Origin: CAWDLX01 sp963753485
Lineage (GTDB): Bacteria; Actinomycetota; Actinomycetes; Mycobacteriales; Micromonosporaceae
Direction of reading: 5' to 3'
Assembly (NCBI GenBank): GCA_963753485.1
Contig: CAVWCL010000008.1
Location: 62,001-126,000, forward strand
Length of the DNA: 64,000 bases
Of this stretch, positions 8,090 through 16,323 are shown one piece after another; position 1 is the first letter of the stretch; every line of letters begins with the position of its first letter. A program made the translations under genes and the position numbers. The notes below the pieces were generated by a model. The model did not search any database. It was not told the origin of the DNA and was given only the letters and a program-made list of their open reading frames with translations.

Positions 8090-9345
8090 CTGCCCCGGTG
8101 GACTGGCGTCCCCGCCAGCCCACCGTCATCGTCCGGGTCACGATGGCCCGGCCAGATCAGCCCACCGACGCGCCTGGCGATATCGCTGCGGATCTGCGCT
8201 GTGATGTGCTGATAGCGCGTCGCCATTGCCGACGATGACCACCCCATGATTTCCATGACGGCCCGCTCGGGCACGCCGAGGATCAGCAGCACCGTCGCCG
8301 CGGTGTGGCGAGCGTCATGAAGCCGCCCGTCCCGTAGGCCAGCCAGAGTGAGTAGGCGCTTCCACTCGTCATAGTCGGTGTTCGGGTTGAGCGGGGCACC
8401 GGTGGCGCTGGCGAACACCCAGCCGCCTTCACGCCAAAGTTGTGCGGCCAGCTCCCGCTCGGCATCCTGCACTTCCCGATGCTTCCTGAGCAGAGCGACC
8501 AACCCGTCGGGCAGACCGATTGCACGCCGGCCCGCCCGTGACTTCGAATCTGCCGTTTCGGATCGGAGCGGCACTCGCAGCGGGCAGTAGCCGCCAACCG
8601 CGCGCCCGCACGTCCCGCCGCACCCGTGTCCCCATCGCGGCCGCTGCCGAGCTCGACGGACCACCAGGCGGCTCTCGTCGAGATCAATGTCTGACCACTT
8701 GAGTCCGAGCGCTTCCCCCTGCCGTAGGCCAAGGGCGAAGGCGACCGCCCAGCGCGCGCTGTTGCGACGTTTGCCCGCCGCATCGAGCAGCCGACGCACC
8801 TCGGCCACGGTGTACGGCTCGATCTCGTGCTCGGCCAACCTGGGCGGCTTGGCGTGGGCCGCCGGGTTGCGCACGAGATGACCTCGCCGGACCGCCTCGT
8901 TCAGTGCGGTCCGGATGGTCCGGTGCGCCTGATGCGCCGTACCGGGTGCGCTACCGGCCTTGATCATTCGGGCGTACAGCCGCTCCAGGTGCTCCGGCTC
9001 CAGGCTGCCCAGCTTGTGTGCCCCAACCCCTGGAATGAGGTGGCGGCGGACCGCCACGCGGTACCCGGCAATGGTGTTCTCTCGGACGACAGGCGCCGCA
9101 ATGTTGTCGACCCAGTGTGTCAGCCAGGAAGCAACGGTCCACCGCTCTCCGACCGGGCGAGCCAGGCCGCTGTCGCGGTCGCGTTCAAGCTGCCGGACCT
9201 TCTTCGTGATAGCTGCCTCTGTCTTGGCCATGACGTGCCGACGATCTGGTTTGCCGTTGTCTCGGACGCCGACGGTGACCCGGCCGTGCCAATAGCCGTC
9301 CGCGCCTTTGTAGATGCTCGATGCTCCGTTGGGCTTCCTGCCCAT
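8086..9345 (-). CDS. int: Tyrosine site-specific integrase
   Basis: A 419-residue integrase of the phage/AICE type. The N-terminal AP2-like arm-binding region has YKGADGYWHGRVTVG, followed by a SAM-like core-binding domain (about residues 70-160) and the catalytic domain. The catalytic residues are R208 (LGLRQGEALGL), H343 and R346 (HDARHTAAT), W369 (GWSSS) and Y378 (ATRYQHI). ATG 9345 is chosen because GGGAGG precedes it; the frame extends upstream to 9414. The stop lies 70 bases from attL. An insertion with four Cys (GHGCGGTCGRAVGGYC) could bind a metal, which is unusual but seen in some actinobacterial integrases. It should catalyse integration at tRNA-Ser(GGA). Confidence 0.96.
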   Translation of the reverse strand: MGRKPNGASSIYKGADGYWHGRVTVGVRDNGKPDRRHVMAKTEAAITKKVRQLERDRDSGLARPVGERWTVASWLTHWVDNIAAPVVRENTIAGYRVAVRRHLIPGVGAHKLGSLEPEHLERLYARMIKAGSAPGTAHQAHRTIRTALNEAVRRGHLVRNPAAHAKPPRLAEHEIEPYTVAEVRRLLDAAGKRRNSARWAVAFALGLRQGEALGLKWSDIDLDESRLVVRRARQRPRWGHGCGGTCGRAVGGYCPLRVPLRSETADSKSRAGRRAIGLPDGLVALLRKHREVQDAERELAAQLWREGGWVFASATGAPLNPNTDYDEWKRLLTLAGLRDGRLHDARHTAATVLLILGVPERAVMEIMGWSSSAMATRYQHITAQIRSDIARRVGGLIWPGHRDPDDDGGLAGTPVHRGR

Positions 9346-9358
9346 GGTCTGCCTCCCT

Positions 9359-9583
9359 TCAGGCTGCTGTCGTTGTGTTCGTGCTGCGCGGATCGGGGCC
9401 GAGCCCGGCGGCATACGCGTCCAGGTCGCTGTAGCGGATGCGTCGGAGCCGCCCGACTCGTACAGAGGCGAGGGCGCCGGTCCGGATCAGTTCGTAGGTG
9501 AGGGTGCGTTTGATGCCGAGCAGGGCTGCTGCTTCGTCGACGGTGAGTAGCAGCTTGGCGTGGAGTGGTCTGGGGCTGGTCAT
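9359..9583 (-). CDS. xis: Excisionase / MerR-like helix-turn-helix protein
   Basis: A 74-residue protein with a winged HTH of the DNA-binding excisionase type: LLTVDEAAALLGIKRTLTYE, then LIRTGALASVRVGRLRRIRY. It lies 13 bases upstream of int on the same strand, the usual xis-int order of actinomycete integrative elements. ATG 9583 has a GGAAGGA ribosome site; the open frame extends to 9643. It probably directs excision together with Int. Confidence 0.9.
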   Translation of the reverse strand: MTSPRPLHAKLLLTVDEAAALLGIKRTLTYELIRTGALASVRVGRLRRIRYSDLDAYAAGLGPDPRSTNTTTAA

Positions 9584-9664
9584 GGTGCGGTTCCTTCCAG
9601 GTTCGGGTTGAGTGGCGCGAAGGTGACGGACGAGAGGATCCACTGTGGAGTTATCAAGTAACGG

Positions 9665-9965
9665 TCACGCCGGGTGGGCGTTGGGGAGTCCGGCCGGGCG
9701 GCGTTGCCTGGCAGCGTCGGCGGCCATGAGGGCAAGGGCGGCGTCTCCGGTGGTGAGCCAGCCGGTGCCGATGTAGTGCCAGTGTTTGATGACGACGGTG
9801 GTGCCGGCGTCCTCGAGCTCGGCGAGATGGTCCGGGGCGAGTCCGCGGGCGATGGCCCGGGCGGCGCGGATACGAGCGGTGCGCAGCTTGGTAAGGGTGG
9901 TGGAGTACCGACGGGACTTCGTGGAGAAGTGCCACGCCGCCCGGTGCTGTGTCCCGAAGGCAAGT
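9665..9965 (-). pseudogene. RepSA-type replication initiator, C-terminal remnant
   Basis: The minus-strand frame gives HFSTKSRRYSTTLTKLRTAR, then an Asp/Glu-rich stretch, HYIGTGWLTTGDAALALMAA and DAARQRR. These are hallmark C-terminal segments of RepSA/pSAM2-type replication initiator proteins of actinomycete integrative elements. Full-length initiators are about 450-560 residues. Here only about 95 are recognisable, and upstream codons (to 10111) do not look like the family. The frame therefore reads as a deletion remnant, and autonomous rolling-circle-type replication is presumably lost. The order int-xis-rep supports the assignment. Recognition is from family memory, not a search. Confidence 0.7.
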
Positions 9966-10244
9966 AGGGCACCGTTTGTCCCTGGCCGACGCCTTCGGCG
10001 GGGGCCGCAATTCGACCGCCGCGACGACCCGGTCGCCGCCGTCAGTTCCGGGCGGTCGAACACATACCGGCCGTGCGAGCGGTCACCCCTCCTGCGCTGG
10101 AAGGCAGACATACCAGGAAGACCCGCAGCTCCGGGACCAGCGGCGTCACCACCTCAGCGCCATCCTCCCTCAGGCCAGCTGGATGATCCGACGAGACGAT
10201 GATCCGCGCACCGAGCCGCCGTCTGATGACTCATGCGCGTGGCG
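9966..10244. other. Intergenic stretch with no recognisable gene
   Basis: Between the rep remnant and the fic promoter. Short frames exist on both strands, but none has a recognisable motif or ribosome site. It probably marks the deletion that removed most of rep. Confidence 0.5.
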
Positions 10245-10259
10245 TTGGAGTACCTCCAA
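10245..10259. promoter_or_regulatory. Inverted repeat upstream of fic
   Basis: TTGGAG and CTCCAA are separated by TAC, 34 bases before the fic start codon. The half-site resembles the arms of the hairpin array at 11575-11793 (CGCTCCAAC/GTTGGAGCG). It could be an operator, and no cognate regulator is known. Confidence 0.35.
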
Positions 10260-10292
10260 GCCTAGGCGACACAGTGTTGTACCCTTCTCAAC

Positions 10293-11441
10293 GTGGATCC
10301 CGCGCGCTTCCCTTCCGACCAGTTCGGAACCGTGCAACGCCGGCCCGGCGAGAACTGGGCCTTCTACTACTACCTGCCGAATCAAATGCCTCGTGATCTT
10401 ATTCTGGCCCCTGAGACCATCTTTGCTTTGTCCAAAGCGGACGCCGCTCTGGGGAGGCTAAGCGGAGTTGGTCGGCTTCTTCGTCAACCGGCGTTGCTCG
10501 TCCGCCCGTACGTAACCCGCGAGGCACTTGCAAGTTCGCGCATCGAGGGAACAGTCGCCTCTTTGTCCGACGTACTACAAGCCGAAGCGAGCGAAGAGCC
10601 TTCCAACGACGAGGACGTCAAAGAGGTTCTTAACTACCAAGCGGCTCTAAACCGCGGATTGGAAATGCTCGGCAGTCACCACATCGGCATTCGAGTCGTG
10701 CGGGAGATGCACGACATCCTGCTAACTGGCGTTCGTGGCCAGGAAAAGCTCCCTGGCGAGTTCAGGAAGTCGCCCGTGTGGATTGGGTCTGCCACCGATT
10801 CACCGGACACCGCCGCGTTCGTCCCGCCGCTGCCTGAGCACATCCCGGACGCCATGGCCGACTGGGAGCGCTTCGTTAACGATCCACCGCGCTTACCTGC
10901 GTTGATCAGGTGCGCCCTTATGCACCATCAATTCGAAACGATTCACCCGTTCCTTGATGGCAACGGTCGCGTCGGCCGGCTCCTAATCATACTTATGGTA
11001 ATAGAAGAAGGTCTACTTTCGTTGCCACTTCTCTATGTCAGCGCATTCATGGAACAAAATCGCCGCGAGTACTACGAGCGTCTGCAGGCTGTTCGCGAGA
11101 CGGGGGCCATTCAAGAATGGCTACAATTCTTTCTAACGGCCGTTGAAAAGCAGGCCCAGGACGCTGAAGCCCGCGCCGAAAAGCTGGCGAGATTGCGCGA
11201 GCGCTACCGCGCGGCCCTAAAAGGCGGCAAGAGTCGCGCCATCGAAGTCGCCGAGCTGTTATTTCTCAATCCGTACGTCACCGTGAGGCGGGTCGAACGC
11301 GCCCTGAAGGTCACCAATCAAGGCGCACGAAATCTTATCGAGGGGCTGGAGGAACGGAAATGGCTAACACGCCTGCGACCTGACCCGCGTACCGGACGAG
11401 TCTACTGGGTCGGCCACGAGATCTTTGAGATCCTTGACTGA
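10293..11441 (+). CDS. Fic family protein (class II, probable AMP-transferase)
   Basis: A 382-residue protein. The Fic catalytic motif HPFLDGNGRVGR is at residues 218-229, and the inhibitory helix motif S81-R-I-E85-G86 lies N-terminal to it, which defines class II (self-inhibited) Fic proteins. A Fic_N domain covers about residues 1-100 and a winged-helix domain about 310-380 (VTVRRVERALKVTNQGARNL). Fic enzymes transfer AMP from ATP to target-protein hydroxyls. The Glu85 switch usually has to be relieved first. The GTG start 10293 has no clear ribosome site, so a leaderless message is possible. Codons are less G/C-rich at third positions than in core genes, fitting transfer with the island. 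No separate antitoxin gene is visible, as expected for this class. Confidence 0.92.
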   Translation: MDPARFPSDQFGTVQRRPGENWAFYYYLPNQMPRDLILAPETIFALSKADAALGRLSGVGRLLRQPALLVRPYVTREALASSRIEGTVASLSDVLQAEASEEPSNDEDVKEVLNYQAALNRGLEMLGSHHIGIRVVREMHDILLTGVRGQEKLPGEFRKSPVWIGSATDSPDTAAFVPPLPEHIPDAMADWERFVNDPPRLPALIRCALMHHQFETIHPFLDGNGRVGRLLIILMVIEEGLLSLPLLYVSAFMEQNRREYYERLQAVRETGAIQEWLQFFLTAVEKQAQDAEARAEKLARLRERYRAALKGGKSRAIEVAELLFLNPYVTVRRVERALKVTNQGARNLIEGLEERKWLTRLRPDPRTGRVYWVGHEIFEILD

Positions 11442-11574
11442 CACTTCTTGGGTCCAACGTTCGACTCCCGCAGTGCGCGCATACACCGTGCCAGTACGCC
11501 GGGGAGTTGGCCTACGTCGTCCACGTTCGGCGCAATGTGTGGCAACAACAAAGCTCCGACGAGGCGGGGGCACT

Positions 11575-11793
11575 CCGTTGGAACGAGCCGCCAACGGTCC
11601 TACTCAACTTGGCGCTACATCCAAGCGCTCCAACACAGCTACACCTACCGTTGGAGTGTTCGGCCAACCGGTCCAACCTACGTTGGCCCTACCGGCAGGC
11701 GCTCCAACACAGCAGGATCCTCCGTTGGAGCGTAGGCCATCCGTCCAACGCAACTTGGCGCCACCGACGACCGCTCCAACACAGCAGTGCCCA
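11575..11793. repeat. Tandem array of three ~73-bp degenerate hairpin units
   Basis: Units start at CCGTTGG at 11575, 11648 and 11722 (periods 73 and 74), with a fragment of a fourth at 11794. Each unit ends CGCTCCAACACAGC. Across each junction CGCTCCAAC pairs with GTTGGAGCG of the next unit: perfect 9 bp at 11700/11724, one wobble at 11627/11650, both with 15-base loops. Unit interiors diverge much more than the arms. No gene is seen in 11442-11942. Confidence 0.8.
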
Positions 11794-11942
11794 CCATTGA
11801 GGGGTCGTGCATGGGTCCGTGGCGCGGAGCACGACGCCCAACTGCGGGCATGGAGCCAACTCGGCTGCCATCGAGGGTCGGTTTTGTCGGTTTCCCACGG
11901 CGTGTTGTCAGGCGCGTGTGCTATCAGTACCATCCATTGAGG

Positions 11943-12015
11943 TGGCGCCGGCGGGATTCGAACCCGCAACCAGGGGCTTACGAGGACCCAGCTCTGTCCG
12001 TTGAGCTACGGCGCC
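11943..12015 (-). tRNA. tRNA-Thr(CGT), divergent, island-encoded
   Basis: A 73-nt cloverleaf on the minus strand. The acceptor is GGCGCCG/CGGCGCC, the D-arm TAGCTCAACGGACAGAGC, the anticodon loop CTCGTAA (anticodon CGT) and the T-arm GCGGGTTCGAATCCCGC. The anticodon stem GGGTC/GCCCC has one T-C mismatch, and no CCA is encoded. The loop matches chromosomal tRNA-Thr(CGT) of actinobacteria, but the acceptor does not. It may be functional or decaying. It lies inside the mobile element. Confidence 0.75.
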
Positions 12016-12536
12016 ACCGGAACCCGAGACAGTTAGCGTCTGCCTGACGGCTGGCTCGGGTTTCGTGGACGAATCGTAGCACCCCAGCCAACGGGTCATG
12101 CCTCCGCGTTGGACCATCTCCAACCGTGGAAGGCCTCGGCGGCTGGACGGGCGTCGGCGACCGTCTACCGTAATGGCGTCTGACGGCCGACTTCTGGTTG
12201 CTGTCGTGCACGCAGCATGCCCCGAGCCAAGGTCACTCACGGGGAGCGACCGTGTTTCCCGGGCACCGCGTCTCTTTTACGATCCAACGTTTAACCTGGT
12301 TAGCCCACGTAGGGCGCATGATCCGCAGCAAGTTCCGTTCGGTGTTGATCCTGATCGGCGCCACTTGCGGGGCGTATCCGCTTCGGTGTTCAGCCGACAC
12401 GGTGAGCACAGCCGCTGCCAACAGAGGCCGAGCAGGGGTGCTCGCCGCCGATTCGCCGACAACGGCGCCTCCACCTGGTCTCTGATCACCGTGTTTCACC
12501 AGCGGTCGCAACCTCGCGCCGGCGCCCGAAACGTGA
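12016..12536. other. Non-coding stretch with a GTTGGA inverted repeat
   Basis: No convincing gene on either strand. GTTGGA (12108-12113) and TCCAAC (12119-12124) form an inverted repeat with a five-base spacer, matching the half-site seen upstream of fic and in the hairpin array. The rest has mixed base composition and short open frames without recognisable motifs. Confidence 0.4.
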
Positions 12537-12728
12537 TCAACAAGGCGCTGTCCGGGGAGAAAGACTGCCTACGTCCACCCGTCGCGATGAAAACCAACGC
12601 CCCACGTTGAACACCACGCCGTGGCGGTGGTCAGCAAGCGTCCCGTCGATCCGCTCGAACCTGACTACCTCAGCGACGCCGACATCCTCATCTTGAGCGT
12701 CCGGGGACAACACGAACCGTCCGATCAC
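12537..12728 (-). CDS. Possible small protein coupled to the ATPase gene
   Basis: A 63-codon frame whose GTG (12728-12726) overlaps the TGA of the ATPase gene (GTGA arrangement). It would be translated by coupling. It begins VIGRFVLSPDAQDEDVG and includes VAEVVRFERIDGTLADH; the C-terminal half is Arg/Ser-rich. No family is recognised. The overlap is the main argument that it is real; alternatively it is read-through noise or a truncated partner gene. If real, it would be the second gene of a two-gene operon within the island. Confidence 0.3.
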   Translation of the reverse strand: MIGRFVLSPDAQDEDVGVAEVVRFERIDGTLADHRHGVVFNVGRWFSSRRVDVGSLSPRTAPC

Positions 12729-14155
12729 CCGACCAACCCAATTGCCCTACCGTAGTTGCCGAGCTTAGTAAGTACATAGTTAGCGATGTCCGCGCGGCCG
12801 ACTGCGGTTCGCCACATTACCTCAATTCGGAGCGGCCCGTCGGCCCGGACACAGTAAAGATCCGTGACATACCTTGGGTCGGCACCGAAGCTTCGTTCAG
12901 TCTCAAAGTCTAGTATCAGACCGGTGCTCTTTAGCGCGGTCCCTAGCGCGCGATTGAGCAATCCATCGTACCGCCGCGCGATCTCAGCAAGATTCCGGAA
13001 TGCTGCCTGAGTGCTACTGCCCGCCTTGCCACCAGTCTTGCGAACACCTAGGGATCTACCCGAGATCAGAACTCCCAGTTCCGAGGCCGTGACGCGTGTC
13101 GCTGCCTTTCGGTCCGCACTCACAGACATGCCGGCGGCCTTCATTAGATTGTGCAGTGACTTATCGCCGTACCTCCGCACAATCGAAAGTACCGTCACTG
13201 TGTCCATATAGGCTATTCGTGCGTCCAACATGCTTCCGAGAATTCCGAGTCGCTCGGGCGACTTCTTCAACTCGGCGACAATGTTCGCCCCCGTCGCCGT
13301 AATCAATCGATCAATGTCGACATAGGCATATCCGCCTCGGGTCAGCGCGGCCACGTCACCTTCGGGCTCGTTACCCCCGATCACGACCGTCCAAAGGCGG
13401 AATTGCTCGGTCTTGAGGAGGCCGCGCACATTTCTCTGATTCTGCAGCAACGCGTGGCGTACAAGAGCCATGTATCTGCCAATCGTCTGCGCGCCCGCGG
13501 CAAGGCTATTCGCATGCTCTTCTGAGATTCCAAGCGTTGCCAGTGAGGCGCCTTCGTTCAGAGCCGCGACAGTACGGCCGGCTATGTTTACGAAGTCGCT
13601 CCGATCCGGCCCCGAGAACTGTGTGTAGGGCTCGCCCACGCCAAACAGCGCCTCTGCCCCAAGATTCTGAGCAAGACCGACCAGCAAACTCGTCAGTTCA
13701 TCCGTATTCGTCGGCCAAACTATGAGGGTATCTCGTCCTTCCTCTGAGCGAACGAAGGTATTGATTGCGTGCATCGCGGCCTCGATTGCGGCTGCAGACA
13801 CCTGCCCAAGGGCTTCCCGACCATCCAGTACGACGATCCTCGGTGTCCTTGCAGCTCCCAGCTTTGATAGCGCTCGCTTTACATCGTCACCTGCGGTCAC
13901 ATGGTGCGTGATGACCTGTTGACGGAACAGGTAGACCGTATCCAGGAAGGTCGACTTCCCAGACCCCGCGTCACCTCGCAGGATCAGAAGTGACCCGCGC
14001 CGGGCTGCGCGCATATCTACGAACCTGCTGTCGATGATCGACAGAGCCTTCGCGACAGGCACCACGATCGTCCGCAGGGACCCGCTGCCTGCCTCCTTCA
14101 ACGCCTCGAAGCGATCCGGGACATGCAGGTCCTCGCGAACGGATTCTGTCGTCAT
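12725..14155 (-). CDS. P-loop ATPase with possible C-terminal nuclease-like domain, unknown family
   Basis: A 476-residue protein. A canonical Walker A (RGDAGSGKST) is at about residues 60-69 and a Walker-B-like hydrophobic strand plus Asp (RIVVLDGREALG) at 106-117. A long helical middle (about 170-400) matches nothing I recognise. The last 60 residues contain YVTDLYCVRADGPLRIEVMW, where an Asp is followed 12 residues later by E-x-M-W-R after a strand. This recalls the D...ExK layout of PD-(D/E)XK nucleases, but the Lys is replaced. The ATG 14155 lacks a strong ribosome site. The frame extends upstream to 14683 through integrase remnants that are clearly a different, decayed gene. Its place in a mobile island makes a defence role possible; this is inference. 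Confidence 0.6.
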   Translation of the reverse strand: MTTESVREDLHVPDRFEALKEAGSGSLRTIVVPVAKALSIIDSRFVDMRAARRGSLLILRGDAGSGKSTFLDTVYLFRQQVITHHVTAGDDVKRALSKLGAARTPRIVVLDGREALGQVSAAAIEAAMHAINTFVRSEEGRDTLIVWPTNTDELTSLLVGLAQNLGAEALFGVGEPYTQFSGPDRSDFVNIAGRTVAALNEGASLATLGISEEHANSLAAGAQTIGRYMALVRHALLQNQRNVRGLLKTEQFRLWTVVIGGNEPEGDVAALTRGGYAYVDIDRLITATGANIVAELKKSPERLGILGSMLDARIAYMDTVTVLSIVRRYGDKSLHNLMKAAGMSVSADRKAATRVTASELGVLISGRSLGVRKTGGKAGSSTQAAFRNLAEIARRYDGLLNRALGTALKSTGLILDFETERSFGADPRYVTDLYCVRADGPLRIEVMWRTAVGRADIANYVLTKLGNYGRAIGLVG

Positions 14156-14382
14156 GTGCCAATCATTCGGTGCTCGTGCCACTCTGTCACTGGCCACCTG
14201 GGGCCAATCTTCGACCGGAGGGCGCCGATCTTCCCCTGGCCGACCATCCTGGACATGTTTGTTTACTTTCGGCTCTCGCCCGTGGGCGCAGTCGGCAACG
14301 ACTGCCCTAGCGGATGGAACGTCTCTGGGAACCGTTGGCCCGCCAGCGCCTCGCGAGCGAATTGCACCACGCCGCCCGCCAG

Positions 14383-14780
14383 GTCGTCCTCGATCCTCGC
14401 CTGCGCGCGTACGAGGCTTCTCCTGTTCCGCTGCGATCTGCTCACTCAGTGCCTGGGCGATGTAGCGGTCCGCGCCCGAAGTCGCGTGCTGGTCGATCAG
14501 CGCTGCCCGGGAACTGTCGTGGCCCATCCGCGTCCGCTCACGCATCGGCGTCCAGCCCTCGACTTGGGCGGGCCGATTGCCAAGCCCGCCACGCTGCTCC
14601 ACGACGGCCTGCCGGACACGCACGATCCCCGAATCCACATCCAGATCTTGGCGCTGGAGCGCGGTAACGCCACCCCACCGCACGCAAGCGAACGACGAGC
14701 ATCACCACAGCGCGGTACTGGACCCGCACAATGTCGGCGAGGACGAGTACCTGAGCGATCGTCAGTGCGGGTCGCTCGGC
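14383..14780 (-). pseudogene. Second tyrosine integrase, frameshifted remnant
   Basis: In pieces on the minus strand one reads VQYRAVVMLVV, RWGGVTALQRQDLDVDSG, VRVRQAVVEQRGGL, then in another frame LAIGPPKSRAGRR, and further on RMGHDSSRAALIDQHATSGA and RYIAQALSEQIA. These are consecutive segments of the catalytic domain of actinobacterial tyrosine integrases. The catalytic R region and the C-terminal Y-box are present, but the HxxR part between them is missing and at least two frame changes occur. The remnant is not related in detail to the intact int at 8086. It fuses in frame with the upstream end of the ATPase frame, which explains that frame's odd N-terminus. Confidence 0.75.
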
Positions 14781-14951
14781 CGGCTACTCCTGGGTCCGCG
14801 CCCGGCATCCGACACGGACTCACCTACAAACGTCGCGCAGTCAGCATGATCAACCCTCGCCCAAACGCCGAACTCAGCCGGTCCCGGTGAGCAGAGTGAT
14901 ACCAGCGGAGGCCGACCGGAGCCGCGTTTGGGCTGGTGAAGACTCGACACT

Positions 14952-14974
14952 GGCGGAGGGCGTGGGATTCGAAC
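14952..14974 (-). pseudogene. tRNA 3'-end remnant (tRNA-Ser-like)
   Basis: On the minus strand GTTCGAATCCCACGCCCTCC is followed by GCCA: T-loop, T-stem half, acceptor strand, discriminator and CCA of a tRNA, most like tRNA-Ser. No 5' half exists nearby. It lies about 170 bases upstream of the integrase remnant, so it is probably the att scar of an older integration. Confidence 0.55.
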
Positions 14975-14979
14975 GAACG

Positions 14980-16128
14980 TCAAGACCGTCGCCGAGCGCG
15001 GGGTGGGTCGCGGGGAGCGATGTTCAGCTGGCCGCTAAGGGCGCCATCGATGAGCCGCTGGGCTCGTTCTTGAACCTCCGGGGGTTGGGAGGCGAGGTTC
15101 TGGCGGACCATAGACGCGGGTAACTCCAGCATGGTCTGTGCTTGTTGGGCAAGCTCGGGGAGGTTGTTGAGGGCCGCGGTCACAGTTTGCAGGCTGTCTG
15201 TCCAGCCGGCCCGAAGCATGGCGACGATTATCGGGATGAGGTAGAAGAGCACCTCCGGCTTCTGATCCGCATCGCGGAGTCCAGCCAACCCGATGTGGTT
15301 GTCGTCGCCGGTGAGGACGCCGATGACACGGACCATGAACGGTAGGAACTGGAACGTGGCGCGGACGGTTTCTCGTGCCATTTCCAGCTCGCCGTCAGCG
15401 GCGCTTCTTACAGCTTCGTGCAGCCGCGGCAGGGCGATGAACTCGGCGGCATCGAGCAAGGGCGCAGCAGGCCCGGTTAACCAAGGACCGCTACCCTCGA
15501 TCGTTCGGGTACGGCCCGGGATCATTCCGAGAACCTTCTCGACTGTCTGCGCTTCCTGCTCGGTATCGCCGTCGGTCGGTACGTCGAGCAGGAACCTGCG
15601 AATCAGGATGTTCATCGCGTGGGCTCGTTCCGCGGCTGGCACCCGGCCTTGACGAGGTAGGGAGATTGAGCCGCGCTTATTGGCGAAGAGGCGTGACACC
15701 TGCCATACCACTTCGTCCAGGTCCTCGTCATGGTCCAGGTTCAATCCATGCCGCTTCGCGTGGACGTGGATCTCGCGATCCAGGGTGCTCAGCGCCCGTT
15801 CCAGCCAGGCCACGAGTGCGGCGCGGACATCCGAGGTCGGGATCGCGTACCCGTCGACCCAGAGCAGCAGCCGCAGGGTGTCCGGGTCCTTGGTGTACTG
15901 CCGCCATCGCAGAAGGGTGAGCAGTTGCGGAACCGCCTCCGCCGGATACGCCCAAATCGGGCTTCGGCCGCGATGGCCCGCCCTGACAGGTCGAGGGACC
16001 AGACGTTGCCACCGCAGCGTTTCCAGCAGACGGTCGCTGATCAGCAGCCCTGCCTCGCTCGCGGCCCGACGAAGCGCGGCTGTGTCGACCCGTTCGGCGG
16101 AAGCCATACTAGGCGGATCGGTGGTCAT
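14980..16128 (-). CDS. MerR-like N-terminal DNA-binding protein of unknown function
   Basis: A 382-residue protein. Residues about 15-75 (AALRRAASEAGLLISDRLLE, TLRWQRLVPRPVRAGHRGRS, then PIWAYPAEAVPQLLTLLRWR) have the layout of a MerR-type winged HTH. The rest is helical with no recognised effector domain. A hydrophobic helical stretch occurs at about 285-330 (FQFLPFMVRVIGVLTGDDNH), followed by LFYLIPIIVAMLRAGW. ATG 16128 is chosen where the HTH begins; the frame runs on to 16383. It is the last intact larger gene before attR. A regulator of the element is plausible, but no function is asserted. Confidence 0.6.
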   Translation of the reverse strand: MTTDPPSMASAERVDTAALRRAASEAGLLISDRLLETLRWQRLVPRPVRAGHRGRSPIWAYPAEAVPQLLTLLRWRQYTKDPDTLRLLLWVDGYAIPTSDVRAALVAWLERALSTLDREIHVHAKRHGLNLDHDEDLDEVVWQVSRLFANKRGSISLPRQGRVPAAERAHAMNILIRRFLLDVPTDGDTEQEAQTVEKVLGMIPGRTRTIEGSGPWLTGPAAPLLDAAEFIALPRLHEAVRSAADGELEMARETVRATFQFLPFMVRVIGVLTGDDNHIGLAGLRDADQKPEVLFYLIPIIVAMLRAGWTDSLQTVTAALNNLPELAQQAQTMLELPASMVRQNLASQPPEVQERAQRLIDGALSGQLNIAPRDPPRARRRS

Positions 16129-16323
16129 GCTCGGAGTGTACCGGTAAGCACTCCCGGTGGGTTGGGCGATATCTTGCTGGGTTGTCCAGTACCCCCGGTG
16201 GACGGCCCTCAAACTCGCACAAAGAGTTTCCGCTGTTGGCAACTGGGATCGGGCGTGCTCTCCTAGGAGGGTGGCGCTCTCCAGGGGGCGAGGGTGCACT
16301 CTCTTGGAGGGGAGCCGTAACCG

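Noticed and set aside
10293..11441. Fic/Phd-type toxin-antitoxin pair
   Set aside because: No adjacent antitoxin gene is visible, and the SxxxEG inhibitory motif lies inside the protein (class II Fic).
11575..11793. CRISPR-like regular repeats
   Set aside because: Only three units of about 73 bp with degenerate interiors, no constant-length spacers, and no cas genes nearby. They are tandem hairpins, not a CRISPR array.
14155..14683. ATPase N-terminus extending to 14683 as a 652-residue protein
   Set aside because: The upstream codons match integrase catalytic-domain pieces, so this is a pseudogene fused in frame by decay, not part of the ATPase.
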